Virus record (IMG/VR): IMGVR_UViG_3300017991_002758
Span: 35,602-99,601 of that record
Source of the DNA: a virus
Length of the DNA: 64,000 bases
Strand: one strand, 5' to 3'
Positions 27,179-35,233 of the stretch are shown here, piece after piece (the first letter of the stretch is position 1; each line of letters begins with the position of its first letter). The notes beneath the pieces are model-generated. The model saw only the letters and a program-made list of their open reading frames with translations, had not been told where the DNA came from and searched no databases. The translations under genes and the position numbers were made by a program.

Positions 27179-27730
27179 ATGGCTGGCAGAAGCGATTCAC
27201 CACCACCATTTCATGCACCCAAAGCAAGCCCCATCAGTGAACATTCATTGCTGCCTTCTTGTAGTGCGGCATTTGCCGGGCTCGAAGTCACACTTAAAAC
27301 CATTACCAGTGAGATGAAAGGTATGCGTAGAGATGTGCAGGAGATGGGGCGAGTCCAATCGGGTCAGGCCGAATCTATCAAAGGAGTATGGCACGAGATC
27401 CGCGATGAGATAAATCCAGCGGTGAAAGAAATACCTGGAAAAATTGCCCAAGATTTTAAAGAACATGAAGGTAATTGCCCAGCTCGCCGGCGCGCGATGA
27501 GGAAAGCTGAAAGTGGTGGCTCCAGCGATCAGATTAACGCACGTGCGCTGATCGGTCAGCACCTCGAAGAACACACCGGAACCATCGTCACTCAGCGTCG
27601 TGGAATCATCAGAAACAGTGCGAATGGCCACTATGAAATTCCCCGGCCGATCCTCTGGATAGGAGGCCTGATTGGAGCTGCGGTTGCCGCTTCAGGCTAC
27701 GTCTATCACCTCCTGACTATGTCCCAGTAG
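27179..27730 (+). CDS. C-terminally anchored membrane protein with helical domain
   Basis: A 183-residue protein. ATG 27179 follows CAGGAGGATCTC. The N-terminal 30 residues are Pro/Ser-rich, residues about 35-100 are helical and charged (coiled-coil-like), and one clear membrane segment lies near the C-terminus (LWIGGLIGAAVAASGYVYHLL, about 157-177). This resembles small phage membrane proteins with a cytoplasmic coiled coil. It is the last gene of the late tail block. A holin-like or membrane-associated role is possible but unproven. Confidence 0.6.
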   Translation: MAGRSDSPPPFHAPKASPISEHSLLPSCSAAFAGLEVTLKTITSEMKGMRRDVQEMGRVQSGQAESIKGVWHEIRDEINPAVKEIPGKIAQDFKEHEGNCPARRRAMRKAESGGSSDQINARALIGQHLEEHTGTIVTQRRGIIRNSANGHYEIPRPILWIGGLIGAAVAASGYVYHLLTMSQ

Positions 27731-27797
27731 TCCCCCAAAGAACACCAAAAAAACCCCCAATTTAGGCCCGGCTCGCATTTTTTTGGAGCCCTGTTTC

Positions 27798-27827
27798 GGC
27801 CTGCCGTTGAAGGCCCTCGCGTTTTTT
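27798..27827 (+). terminator. Candidate terminator at end of late tail block
   Basis: GGCCT (27798-27802) pairs with AGGCC (27811-27815), followed after CTCGCG by a six-T run (27822-27827). The stem is short and the T-run is six bases away, so efficiency is uncertain. The position, between the tail block and the accessory block, fits a transcription boundary. Confidence 0.45.
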
Positions 27828-27851
27828 ATAGGTTATAAAAAACTATACCGT

Positions 27852-27885
27852 GTAAAAAAATACTTTATGAGGGTTAAAAAAGGGG
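27852..27885 (+). promoter_or_regulatory. AT-rich promoter/operator-like element, copy 1
   Basis: A 34-base element starting GTAAAAAAATACTTTA and ending AGGGTTAAAAAAGGGG matches 29 of 34 bases of the element at 31997-32030. Just upstream (27831-27849) is an imperfect inverted repeat, GGTTATA...TATACC. The AT content contrasts sharply with flanking genes, and both copies precede the first gene of a cluster. A phage-specific promoter or repressor site is the simplest reading. Confidence 0.6.
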
Positions 27886-27934
27886 CTACTAATTAGTCAT
27901 GAAAAGAAATTCAGACAAAAAAAGGAGCGGAAAA

Positions 27935-28405
27935 ATGGCAAGACGTAAAATTTTCATCCCGGAAAATCTACGCTTAGCAACCATTAAAACCACCGGCCGG
28001 CGCTTCATTGTTTTGCGGATCGATTTTCGCGAGCGCATTGTTTTCACCTACGGCCGAGTGACCGGGTTCGTCTACAACGAAGGCGCCAAAACAGCAGGCC
28101 TACAAGTTGAAGAGAAGGGCCTGAAGTTGAAGCTTGACGAGGTGACAATTTCTGAAGCCTGGAAGAGCCCAACGCTGGCGGCCGAGCTAGCAGAGCAGAC
28201 CCGAGATGACGAAGCTGACAAGGGTTATTATTGGGACCGCGAAGTGAGCGGAGGACGGCGAACCCGATCAACTTATTGGATAAGGCGAGAGGCCACCAGC
28301 GAACAGGCTTTGAACCACGCAGCACGGATGGAGAGCATGGGGCACACCGATTCCGCCAAGCTTTGGATGAGGATCGCAGAAGGCGCAGCAAACGCAGGGA
28401 GATAA
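27935..28405 (+). CDS. Hypothetical protein, first gene of accessory block
   Basis: A 156-residue basic protein. ATG 27935 is chosen because AAAGGAG lies directly upstream; in-frame ATG 27899 is closer to the promoter element but has no RBS. A beta-rich N-terminal half (GRRFIVLRIDFRERIVFTYGRVTGF) is followed by an Arg-rich helical C-terminus (TSEQALNHAARMESMGHTD). No family recognised. Confidence 0.6.
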   Translation: MARRKIFIPENLRLATIKTTGRRFIVLRIDFRERIVFTYGRVTGFVYNEGAKTAGLQVEEKGLKLKLDEVTISEAWKSPTLAAELAEQTRDDEADKGYYWDREVSGGRRTRSTYWIRREATSEQALNHAARMESMGHTDSAKLWMRIAEGAANAGR

Positions 28406-28412
28406 AACAACC

Positions 28413-28429
28413 GGCGGCCACGCGCCGCC
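28413..28429 (+). promoter_or_regulatory. Stem-loop upstream of RBS
   Basis: GGCGGC (28413-28418) and GCCGCC (28424-28429) form a 6-bp stem with a 5-base loop, directly before the AAGGAGAG RBS of the gene at 28445. Confidence 0.5.
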
Positions 28430-28444
28430 ACAAGGAGAGCAGCC

Positions 28445-28639
28445 ATGAAAAATTTTATTAGAAAAACAGCGAGGAACTTGGGCGGAAGAATTGTTAATTT
28501 TTCCGACAGCGGCATTGAGGTTTCGTTCCGCTCGCGAGAGCAGGCCGACGATTTTATGGACGCAGTGATGATGAAGTTTCCGAACATCGCGTATGCGGTA
28601 CCGGAGGACAACCAGTTTGCGTTTGATACGAGCAATTAA
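28445..28639 (+). CDS. Small hypothetical protein
   Basis: A 64-residue protein with RBS AAGGAGAG before ATG 28445. Pattern RIVNFSDSGIEVSFRSREQADDF followed by PNIAYAVPEDNQFAF suggests a compact alpha/beta fold. Neighbouring genes are small and independent, each with its own RBS. Function unknown. Confidence 0.6.
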   Translation: MKNFIRKTARNLGGRIVNFSDSGIEVSFRSREQADDFMDAVMMKFPNIAYAVPEDNQFAFDTSN

Positions 28640-28646
28640 AACCCCT

Positions 28647-28683
28647 GCCGGCAACGCCGGCTTAACCGGCGCCGAGGGCGCCG
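28647..28683 (+). promoter_or_regulatory. Double stem-loop upstream of next gene
   Basis: Two perfect stems: GCCGGC (28647-28652)/GCCGGC (28656-28661), and CGGCGCC (28667-28673)/GGCGCCG (28677-28683) with loop GAG. The second stem recurs inverted at 31501-31517. Confidence 0.55.
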
Positions 28684-28700
28684 ACGGAAAGGCAAGAAAG

Positions 28701-29588
28701 ATGACAAACCAAATTTCAGTAAAAGCAAATCAGTTCACCAACAGGCTTGGAACCCCGGAGGTTCGTGACTTCATGCACAGGGTTTTGGTGTTCGCCGAAA
28801 TTAACCCCGAGGGAATGAAGTTCAGCTTGACTGAGCGAGAGATTGTTCCCGAGGCCAGCGGCAACACGATAAAGCTCTCCTTGGAAACAGGCGTTTTCAG
28901 CTTCTGCAAATCGCTTGTTCGCATGGCGCGCTGGGTGGAGCTGGTTCACAGCGGGGAAGCCGACAGCCTGAACGCGAAGCAAATGGACGCTGTGGTTGAT
29001 GCCCACGAAAAGCACTACCTGGGCGACGTTTGGTATGGACTCGACACCGATGAGCAGGACGCCTGGGACAGGGAAGTGGAATCCATAGAGCGGTTCAAAG
29101 TTGAAGTGCAACGGAAGCGCGAGGCCGAGATTTATAGCCGGCCGGTCAGAATATTGGGTGAGATTGAGCGCGAGTTGAATAAAACGAAAAAGTATCTGGC
29201 CGAGCAGATGGAACGGCTCAGCAAGAACCCATCCTACGAATTCTCCTGGGTAGTTGAAAGCATCGGCATTAACGCTCACTTGCAGCGGTCGTATGAGATG
29301 CTGTTCAATAACCTGCAGCCGGCAAACAACGAGCACATGAGAGGCGGACCAGTGGGAAGGCTGGAAGAGATCGAGAGGTTCGTCACCGCAATGCGTGACG
29401 AAGCTGTTCGTGAGATAGTGCGGCGCAAAGATTGGGCCGATGGCGGCAAGCCGGGCACCACGCTGGACAATATTTGCAAGTCCAGGTCCCACGCCGAATT
29501 CATAGAATTCGTTGAGCGGTTGCTCTTGGAGATCAGTTGGATGACAGGGCGCGACGGCAAAAACGTAAAACGCTACGGAAGCTACTAG
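28701..29588 (+). CDS. Hypothetical helical protein
   Basis: A 295-residue protein. ATG 28701 follows GGAAAGGCAAGAAAG; the open frame upstream is GC-rich stem-loop sequence and is unlikely to be translated. The protein is mainly helical and charged, with a long predicted coiled region near residues 125-185 (KVEVQRKREAEI, then EIERELNKTKKYLAEQMERL). No catalytic motif stands out. Followed closely by AGGAGG and the next gene, so probably co-transcribed. Confidence 0.6.
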   Translation: MTNQISVKANQFTNRLGTPEVRDFMHRVLVFAEINPEGMKFSLTEREIVPEASGNTIKLSLETGVFSFCKSLVRMARWVELVHSGEADSLNAKQMDAVVDAHEKHYLGDVWYGLDTDEQDAWDREVESIERFKVEVQRKREAEIYSRPVRILGEIERELNKTKKYLAEQMERLSKNPSYEFSWVVESIGINAHLQRSYEMLFNNLQPANNEHMRGGPVGRLEEIERFVTAMRDEAVREIVRRKDWADGGKPGTTLDNICKSRSHAEFIEFVERLLLEISWMTGRDGKNVKRYGSY

Positions 29589-29599
29589 GAGGCACTGAG

Positions 29600-30193
29600 A
29601 TGAACACCACAAAAATACAACCTAAGGTAGGTGGAGTTTACGAAATCCGCGGACGCCGAGGAACAGTGACAGGCACGGTGGTCAGCACGCGCCGGGTTCA
29701 GCGCGGACGGTTCGCTGGCATGACCGAGTATACGCTGGCGCCGATGGAAGACATGGGCAAAGTGTTTGGCTTCACAGCGATTGGCGAGAGCTTGTTCCTC
29801 CGCGATGTGACGGAAAAGTTTAAGCAAGGCCAGGTGAAGGCCGCCGGCGGCGAGCTGCACACCAGGAAGGCCGAGAAGGAGAAGGTCATAGCGGACAAGG
29901 CGGACGCTGGCTACGAGGCCATCACTACCACGGATGTTTCGGTCGGCGACGAAGTGCTGATCGGATACCGGAACGGAACCTACTGGGAAAAGGTGATAAA
30001 GATAAACTACCGCACGGGCAAGATCGGGATCGAGCGAGAGGACGCGGACAGGCGGAAGGCGCGCAACGCAAAGCGCGAACAGGACGGCATGGGGCTCTAC
30101 CTGGTGGCCGGAATCAAACCGAAGAAGGAGAGGCTGGTACGCTGGATACCGGCGACGCTAATAAAGGAAGTGAAGAAGGGAGGGAACAAATGA
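29600..30193 (+). CDS. Hypothetical protein with two SH3/KOW-like beta segments
   Basis: A 197-residue basic protein starting behind TAGGAGGCACTGAG. Two segments look like small beta barrels: VGGVYEIRGRRGTVTGTVVS near residue 10 and VSVGDEVLIGYRNGTYWEKV near 115, separated by a Lys/Glu-rich linker. Such barrels often bind nucleic acid, but there is no firm match. Its stop overlaps the next start (ATGA). Confidence 0.55.
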   Translation: MNTTKIQPKVGGVYEIRGRRGTVTGTVVSTRRVQRGRFAGMTEYTLAPMEDMGKVFGFTAIGESLFLRDVTEKFKQGQVKAAGGELHTRKAEKEKVIADKADAGYEAITTTDVSVGDEVLIGYRNGTYWEKVIKINYRTGKIGIEREDADRRKARNAKREQDGMGLYLVAGIKPKKERLVRWIPATLIKEVKKGGNK

Positions 30194-30870
30194 AAAGGGA
30201 CCCCAACACCACTATTGAAGTGAGGTTCATGGACGTGCCTATGACGGCCGATCAAAAGGAGGCATGCCAATTCGCGGATGCCAGCAAGCGAGCGGCCGGC
30301 ACGCTGTGCAAGGCAATTAAGATACTGACGCCAAAAGACGGGCTCGACGCCGGCATGGACGGCATGAACGATTTCGAGCTGAACGTAGTGGACCGAGCGG
30401 TCGACATTCTGCGCTCAGTTTGGGCCTCTGTGACAGCACGCTCCGATTCCGAGAAAAAGATGGAAAGCAGGAGCTTGTCGCGTGGCGAAAAGGTTAAGCT
30501 GGCTTCAGATGTCGGAAACTCCGACGACGACTTTCTCGAGACGCGCATGGTCGATGCCAAGGTCATTGCCGTCGACGGCGCCACTGCCCTGGTTGCATTT
30601 CTGCACAAGGAGGATCTCGGAGACCTGATGTACTACGTTTTGGTGCCGCAGTACTACTTAATCCCAAAGTTCTATTCGCAGGCCACCCAAAAGCACATCG
30701 AAGTGATTGTGCACTGCGCTCCTGATGCAATCATCTGGGCCCTGGATGTCGGAATAAGCTGGATGCACGGCATGACCAAGGCTGACCAAAACAACTACCA
30801 AAAGGCCTGTGAAACTTGCGAGCAGATTCTGGCAAAAAGCAGAGAAACAAGGACCGACAATGGCAGATAA
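30190..30870 (+). CDS. Hypothetical protein
   Basis: A 226-residue protein translationally coupled (ATGA) to the upstream gene. N-terminal half helical (DRAVDILRSVWASVTARSDSEKK); a beta segment with MVDAKVIAVDGATALVAFLHK lies near 120-140; the C-terminal half is aromatic-rich. It overlaps the next gene by 11 bases. Family not recognised. Confidence 0.55.
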   Translation: MKRDPNTTIEVRFMDVPMTADQKEACQFADASKRAAGTLCKAIKILTPKDGLDAGMDGMNDFELNVVDRAVDILRSVWASVTARSDSEKKMESRSLSRGEKVKLASDVGNSDDDFLETRMVDAKVIAVDGATALVAFLHKEDLGDLMYYVLVPQYYLIPKFYSQATQKHIEVIVHCAPDAIIWALDVGISWMHGMTKADQNNYQKACETCEQILAKSRETRTDNGR

Positions 30871-31108
30871 ACTGACACCAAGGAAGGCATGGGAACAGCG
30901 GTGGTATCTGGTGATGAAAGCTTGGATAGCCAACCACCCCAGGCCGCGAAGCCGAAAGGATCGCGAGAAGCTCAAGGCATGGGAATTGGCTAAAGCCGAG
31001 TACGGTCAGAAGTGGCAGCGAGAAAACCCGGCTCCACCTCTGACTGCGGAAGAACAGGCCAAAGCCGACAGGTTGCGTGCGCTAAACAAAATGTTAGGAG
31101 GCGGATAA
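30860..31108 (+). CDS. Small basic hypothetical protein
   Basis: An 82-residue protein. ATG 30860 lies inside the end of the upstream gene; the longer open frame from 30809 lacks an RBS. Sequence is Lys/Arg/Trp-rich and helical (RKDREKLKAWELAKAEYGQK), which could suit nucleic acid binding. Stop and next start share a base (TAATG). Confidence 0.5.
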   Translation: MADKLTPRKAWEQRWYLVMKAWIANHPRPRSRKDREKLKAWELAKAEYGQKWQRENPAPPLTAEEQAKADRLRALNKMLGGG

Positions 31109-31500
31109 TGCCCGGTGATTGCTACGCCAGCGCAGGCCGGCATTTGATGGACGCCTGGATTGCCGACCGGGAACAGGGGATGACCCTTGTGCACGGCCGG
31201 CCTACGCTTACGGTTGAGCCGTTCGCTGAGTACGGTCATGCCTGGATAGAATTTCTGGTTCCAATGGAGAAGCTCGGCGAGCTCACCGGCAAGAAGTGTG
31301 AGCTGGTGATGGTGTACGACACCGAAAGCGAGGGAGTTTTCCCCAGGGAGCTGTATTACCGGGTGGGCCAAATCGATCCGGAAAAGTGCTTCCGGTACGA
31401 CATTGACCAGATGCGCCACTGGGTACTCTCCACCGGTCACTGGGGACCGTGGGAGGGACCGGAGGCCTGTGGCCCGGTCGATGACAGAAACAAGGCCTAG
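31108..31500 (+). CDS. Hypothetical protein
   Basis: A 130-residue protein with ATG 31108 behind TTAGGAGGCGGATA. Sequence includes HGRPTLTVEPFAEYGHAWIEF and ESEGVFPRELYYRVGQID, suggesting a small alpha/beta fold with conserved aromatic and His residues. Similar small proteins occur in phage accessory regions but I cannot name a family. Confidence 0.6.
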   Translation: MPGDCYASAGRHLMDAWIADREQGMTLVHGRPTLTVEPFAEYGHAWIEFLVPMEKLGELTGKKCELVMVYDTESEGVFPRELYYRVGQIDPEKCFRYDIDQMRHWVLSTGHWGPWEGPEACGPVDDRNKA

Positions 31501-31517
31501 CGGCGCCCTCGGCGCCG
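31501..31517 (+). promoter_or_regulatory. Stem-loop overlapping end of gene, upstream of RBS
   Basis: CGGCGCC (31501-31507), loop CTC, GGCGCCG (31511-31517). It is the exact reverse complement of the stem-loop at 28667-28683 and immediately precedes AAGGAG of the gene at 31538. Confidence 0.55.
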
Positions 31518-31537
31518 AGGAAGGAGATTGGTAAAAG

Positions 31538-31933
31538 ATGGACAACGAGAACAAACTGGAGATTGGGATCAAGGCCGGCGACGTACTGTGGCTGGTGCTT
31601 TCAAACTACAAGATCCGGAAGTGCGTAGTCGAGTCGCTCAAGGAGGATGAACACTGGGATTATCATCTGCATATCACGCTGCTGCCGTACGACGAGAACG
31701 GTAAGAAAAAACCCAGGCGGAAAGTCACGATCAACAAAGACAACTGGGGCAAGGGCTGGGCCTGCGAAAAGAAGCAACTCGACTACAATCTGTACTTCGA
31801 ACTGGCCGACGCCATTCATAACATAGACAGGTCAACTCGAGCCAACGTGACAATAGCTACCAGAGCGTTACAGCGAACAAGGCAAATCAGGTCCGAGGCC
31901 GTGAAGGTAGCTCAGGTCTGGGCCGGCAAGTAG
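31538..31933 (+). CDS. Hypothetical protein, last gene before AT-rich island 2
   Basis: A 131-residue protein. N-terminal beta region with KAGDVLWLVLSNYKIRKCVVESL and LHITLLPYDENGKKKPRRKV, then a helical C-terminus with several Arg. No family recognised. The gene is followed by 209 bases that hold a promoter-like element and two hairpins but no other gene. Confidence 0.6.
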   Translation: MDNENKLEIGIKAGDVLWLVLSNYKIRKCVVESLKEDEHWDYHLHITLLPYDENGKKKPRRKVTINKDNWGKGWACEKKQLDYNLYFELADAIHNIDRSTRANVTIATRALQRTRQIRSEAVKVAQVWAGK

Positions 31934-31973
31934 GAGGCCGGCTCAAGCGACGGGGATTAATAAGGTTTTTAAC

Positions 31974-32030
31974 CTGTATAAAAAAAATGTTATTTAGTAA
32001 AAAAATATTTTACAAGGGTTAAAAAATGAG
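31974..32030 (+). promoter_or_regulatory. AT-rich promoter/operator-like element, copy 2
   Basis: Contains CTGTATAAAAAAA (31974-31986), identical to 37748-37760, and a 34-base stretch (31997-32030) matching 29 of 34 bases of the element at 27852. A small inverted repeat AGGTT/AACCT (31963-31975) precedes it. It heads the cluster with the 530-aa protein, ribozyme, AAA+ and VWA genes. Confidence 0.6.
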
Positions 32031-32080
32031 GTAAGAATATATCGTTATGAATTATTATAACAAAACAAAAAACGCAGACG

Positions 32081-32124
32081 GCCGGGACGGAAGCCCGGCA
32101 ACAACCAACGCAGGCCAACCCTGC
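32081..32124 (+). promoter_or_regulatory. Two stem-loops in the leader of the 530-aa gene
   Basis: GCCGGG (32081-32086)/CCCGGC (32094-32099) and GCAGG (32110-32114)/CCTGC (32120-32124) lie between the promoter-like island and the AAAAGGAGACAG RBS of the gene at 32143. Confidence 0.55.
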
Positions 32125-32142
32125 AAGAAAAAGGAGACAGCT

Positions 32143-33735
32143 ATGACAAACCAGACAGAGAACACCAGGCCCGAGAGCAAGACCGACATCGTTGAGATCA
32201 TGATGGCCATCGCCCGAGTGATCTACAAGGACAGCATGGCCCACCCCAAAACCCGGAAGGTGGCCCGGAATTTCCTGAAGCGCAAACGCGATCAGCGCGA
32301 GAGCGTGGCGCCGAAATTTTTGGCCGAGATGATTGAGGCCTACGGCCTGGCGAAAGACGCGACACCGTTTCACCTGATGGCCGCGATAACCAACGAAGAG
32401 CCGAAGCCCGAGCCCAAACCCGCACCGGACCACGAGAAAGCATCGAAAAAGGCGAGAGCAGCCAAGAAAGCCGAGCCGAAGCCGGCCGAAGAGCCCAAGG
32501 CGAAGAAGCAGGCAGAGAAAAAAGCCCAGGCGCCAGCGCCGAAGGCGGAGGAGCCGAAGGCGGAGGAGCCCGGTAGCGACGAGCCGGTTCCGACTTTTTG
32601 CGAGGAGCTGGGCATAACGCCGGCGACGGTGGCCAAACCCCAAGCGACGATCAGAGTGAAGTCCGTTGCCGAAGCCATCGCTCAAGCCGAAGGCAAGCAC
32701 CTTGGAGATCTGTGCGGCTGGTCGATAGCAGGATCGCGACCGAAGGCCCAGGTTGAGGCAGCCGCGCTGAAGCACGGCCTGGTGGACGACCTGGCGCTGC
32801 CGAGGCTCACGCCCAACGCCTGTTACCGAAAAGCGATCAGCGAGGTTTTCAACCGAGGCGGCAAGAACGAGCGCAAGTGGATCGCGGTCCTGGTCGAGGA
32901 CAGCGCCGAGAAGATCGTTCACTCCATTGTGGCGCGCGAAGTTGTGGACGACGAGAACGACGCGGTTTCCAGCAAGGACGCAGCGTTCAAGACCGAGATC
33001 AAGGTCGGCTTCGACAAGGAAGCCTACCGAAACGGCGCCAGCGCCGCCGGCTGTTTCGTGACCGAGGACTTCAGCCACCCGGCCGCGATCAAGTTCAAGG
33101 ACACGTACCTGGAACTGGCGGAAACCTACCTGGCCTACGACATTCGCAACAGCTTTCAGCAGGCCTTCAGGAGCTGGTCGGCCTGTCCGCTGCTCCCCCA
33201 CGGTGGCCTGTGGTACATCCCTTCGGTTTTCGCCGACAAGGTACGCGCCTGGAACGACTTCATGATCGACCTGGGCATGACCACGGTTGTCATCCCGGCG
33301 TTCGACACCAAAGAGACCATCGAGTCCTTGAAGGCCGCCACGCGCAACGGCCTGGAAGCCCAGCTCGCCTCGGTGCTCGAGCTTCTGGATTTCTACTCGC
33401 AACAGGGATGGAGCCGAATACGCACCAACACCTTGGAGACGAGAGTGGCGGAATTCGAGGAGCTGAGAAACAAGGCCGAGCTTTACACCAACATTCTCGG
33501 CACCTTCACCGACGACCTGACCAGCAAGGTTAAAATGGCAGCCGACCGCTTGACCGCGGACATAACGACCCGGCGCGAGCAAGAGGAGCGCGAGGCCAAG
33601 GAGGCCGCCGAGCAGAAGGAGGCCGCGAAGAAGGCAAAAGCCGAGGAGAGGGCCGCAGCTAGGAAGGCCAAGAAAGAGGCCGAGACAGAGACGGACGACG
33701 CCGGCCAGACCGACGGGAAAGCGAGGGTAGCGTAA
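32143..33735 (+). CDS. Large coiled-coil protein linked to AAA+/VWA pair (DUF6744-like?)
   Basis: A 530-residue protein. ATG 32143 is preferred because AAAAGGAG precedes it; the upstream in-frame ATG 32047 would translate the hairpin leader. Residues about 80-150 are a Lys/Glu/Pro/Ala linker. The middle (about 180-400) is globular, with WYIPSVFADKVRAWNDFMIDL and a following VIPAFDTKETIESLKAATRN phrase that I recall from phage proteins of the DUF6744 type. The end (about 440-530) is a very charged coiled coil. It is the first of three genes with the MoxR-like and VWA proteins. A substrate-adaptor role is inference. Confidence 0.6.
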   Translation: MTNQTENTRPESKTDIVEIMMAIARVIYKDSMAHPKTRKVARNFLKRKRDQRESVAPKFLAEMIEAYGLAKDATPFHLMAAITNEEPKPEPKPAPDHEKASKKARAAKKAEPKPAEEPKAKKQAEKKAQAPAPKAEEPKAEEPGSDEPVPTFCEELGITPATVAKPQATIRVKSVAEAIAQAEGKHLGDLCGWSIAGSRPKAQVEAAALKHGLVDDLALPRLTPNACYRKAISEVFNRGGKNERKWIAVLVEDSAEKIVHSIVAREVVDDENDAVSSKDAAFKTEIKVGFDKEAYRNGASAAGCFVTEDFSHPAAIKFKDTYLELAETYLAYDIRNSFQQAFRSWSACPLLPHGGLWYIPSVFADKVRAWNDFMIDLGMTTVVIPAFDTKETIESLKAATRNGLEAQLASVLELLDFYSQQGWSRIRTNTLETRVAEFEELRNKAELYTNILGTFTDDLTSKVKMAADRLTADITTRREQEEREAKEAAEQKEAAKKAKAEERAAARKAKKEAETETDDAGQTDGKARVA

Positions 33736-33792
33736 CCCGCTGATGAGCCCTGGGCACAGGGCGAAACCGGGCTCCGGCCCGGTCCGGGATGC
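33730..33792 (+). ncRNA. Type-I hammerhead self-cleaving ribozyme
   Basis: All conserved elements are present in order. The core is CUGAUGA (33740-33746). Stem II is GCCCUG/CAGGGC (33747-33752, 33757-33762) with loop GGCA. GAAA follows (33763-33766). Stem III is CCGGGC/GCCCGG (33767-33772, 33777-33782) with loop UCCG. U-C (33783-33784) is the expected cleavage site, after C33784. Stem I is CCCG/CGGG (33736-33739, 33785-33788), extendable by GCGU/AUGC (33730-33733, 33789-33792) around an AA bulge. Ends open through stem I, hence type I. The upstream gene's stop codon lies in stem I, so terminating ribosomes could block folding. Confidence 0.92.
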
Positions 33793-33826
33793 AATAAAGC
33801 ACCCATAAAAACAGGAGGCACCCCAG

Positions 33827-35227
33827 ATGACAAAAAAAGAGAAGATGGAAAAAACAATGATGGCGCTGGCCGACGTAGTCGTCAACGAGGAACAGTTTCC
33901 TGCCGTGAAGCTACTCAAGGAGCTTCAGCTCAAGGAGCTGGTCAAGGAGTACGGGAAGGTGACCAAGCGCGATGAGCTGGCCCAGCGCCGGAAGGACGCG
34001 GAGAAGGAGCGCAAGGCGGAGACAGCAAACAGGTTGAAGGCGGCCGAGCAAGTCGCTGACACGGACGCCAAGGGCCTCTCCAAGAGGCTGAGCAAACTGC
34101 GCCGGGAGATGAAGGCGCGCTTCATCGAAAGAGGGCCGCTGGTGGACGGTGCGCTGACCGCTACCATCGCCAACGACCACCTGCTCATGTTGGGCCCTCC
34201 GGGTACCGCGAAAACGGATTTCGCTGAGATGCTCGCCGAGTGCTTGGGCCGAACTTATTTCAGCCACCAGGTGGCGAAGGACACCACACCGGAGGAGATC
34301 CTGGGCATGTTCAGCGCAACGGCCATGATCGAAGAGGATGAGTACAGGCGAAACACCGAAGGCGTCGCACCGCAGATGGAAGTGTGGTTCTTGGATGAGA
34401 TTTTCAAGTCGAGCAGCGCGCTGCTCAACGCCTTCTTGCGCGGCATGGAACAGCGGATAATGAGGAACGGCCCGGAGGTGGTTGAGCTTCCGCTCGAGTC
34501 GGTTTTCGCTGCTTCCAACGAGTACCCGGAGGACAAGGATCTGGACGCACTCTACGACAGGTTCGCGATGAAATTCTGGCTGGACTACATTGGCGACCAG
34601 GATAAGCTCGAAAAGCTTATCGCAAACGGCGCTCCGAAAGTTACCGCGAGATTGAACCGCGAGGATCTGGACGCGCTCCGCATACTCTCGCAACGGGTGG
34701 CCTGGGGCAAAGACGAGGCCTCCATCCTGATGAAGATCAAGCGAGCAGTTGAGGAAGTCGGGTTCATTGCCAGCGACCGAACATGGATAGGCAAGGCGCC
34801 GAAGTTGGTAAAGGCACGCGCCGCAATGAACGGCCGCGATTACATTACCACAAGCGACTGGCTGGTTCTGGTTGATGCCCTCTGGAAAAAGCACACTGAT
34901 CGTCCTGCTCTACTGAAAGCCGTTGGCAACGCAGCGGACCCCTACGGCGCCAGAGCAACAAGCATCATCGACGGCGTGAGGATCGCGATGAGGGAAATGC
35001 CGACGTTGGACGATGTGAAAGCCGGGACGCTCACCAAGGCGGCCGCGATGAAGAAAATGGGCGAGGTCAACGCACAGCTTGCCGGCCGGCGCGACGCCAT
35101 CATGGAGGTTCAGGAAAAGGCAGCGGACAACGAGGCGGTCAAAGAGGCGGTCGAAGCAGTGGACGCGGCATTGAACAAACTGACGGCAGTGGGCCGCGAG
35201 ATCACCATGTACAGGCCGGTGGTTTAG
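33827..35227 (+). CDS. MoxR/CobS-like AAA+ ATPase
   Basis: A 466-residue protein starting behind ACAGGAGGCACC. An N-terminal charged helix (about 1-90) precedes the AAA+ core: Walker A GPPGTAKT at 123-130, Walker B FLDEIF at 188-193, a sensor-like FAASNEYPED and an arginine-rich lid. The NTEGVAPQMEVWFLDEIF arrangement is characteristic of the MoxR/RavA/CobS class, which acts as a hexamer with VWA-domain partners in metal insertion or complex assembly. The VWA partner is the next gene, and the mRNA leader carries the hammerhead ribozyme. The target is unknown. Confidence 0.85.
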   Translation: MTKKEKMEKTMMALADVVVNEEQFPAVKLLKELQLKELVKEYGKVTKRDELAQRRKDAEKERKAETANRLKAAEQVADTDAKGLSKRLSKLRREMKARFIERGPLVDGALTATIANDHLLMLGPPGTAKTDFAEMLAECLGRTYFSHQVAKDTTPEEILGMFSATAMIEEDEYRRNTEGVAPQMEVWFLDEIFKSSSALLNAFLRGMEQRIMRNGPEVVELPLESVFAASNEYPEDKDLDALYDRFAMKFWLDYIGDQDKLEKLIANGAPKVTARLNREDLDALRILSQRVAWGKDEASILMKIKRAVEEVGFIASDRTWIGKAPKLVKARAAMNGRDYITTSDWLVLVDALWKKHTDRPALLKAVGNAADPYGARATSIIDGVRIAMREMPTLDDVKAGTLTKAAAMKKMGEVNAQLAGRRDAIMEVQEKAADNEAVKEAVEAVDAALNKLTAVGREITMYRPVV

Positions 35228-35233
35228 GAGGGC

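Noticed and set aside
32047-32142. N-terminal extension of the 530-aa protein from ATG 32047
   Set aside because: The stretch consists of two hairpins and low-complexity codons, has no RBS, and a strong RBS precedes ATG 32143.
31990-33918. A 642-residue open frame on the minus strand opposite the coiled-coil gene
   Set aside because: It is the antisense shadow of a high-GC, Lys/Glu/Ala-rich gene, gives Leu/Gly/Arg-rich junk, spans the ribozyme and promoter island and lacks an RBS. No other gene lies on this strand.
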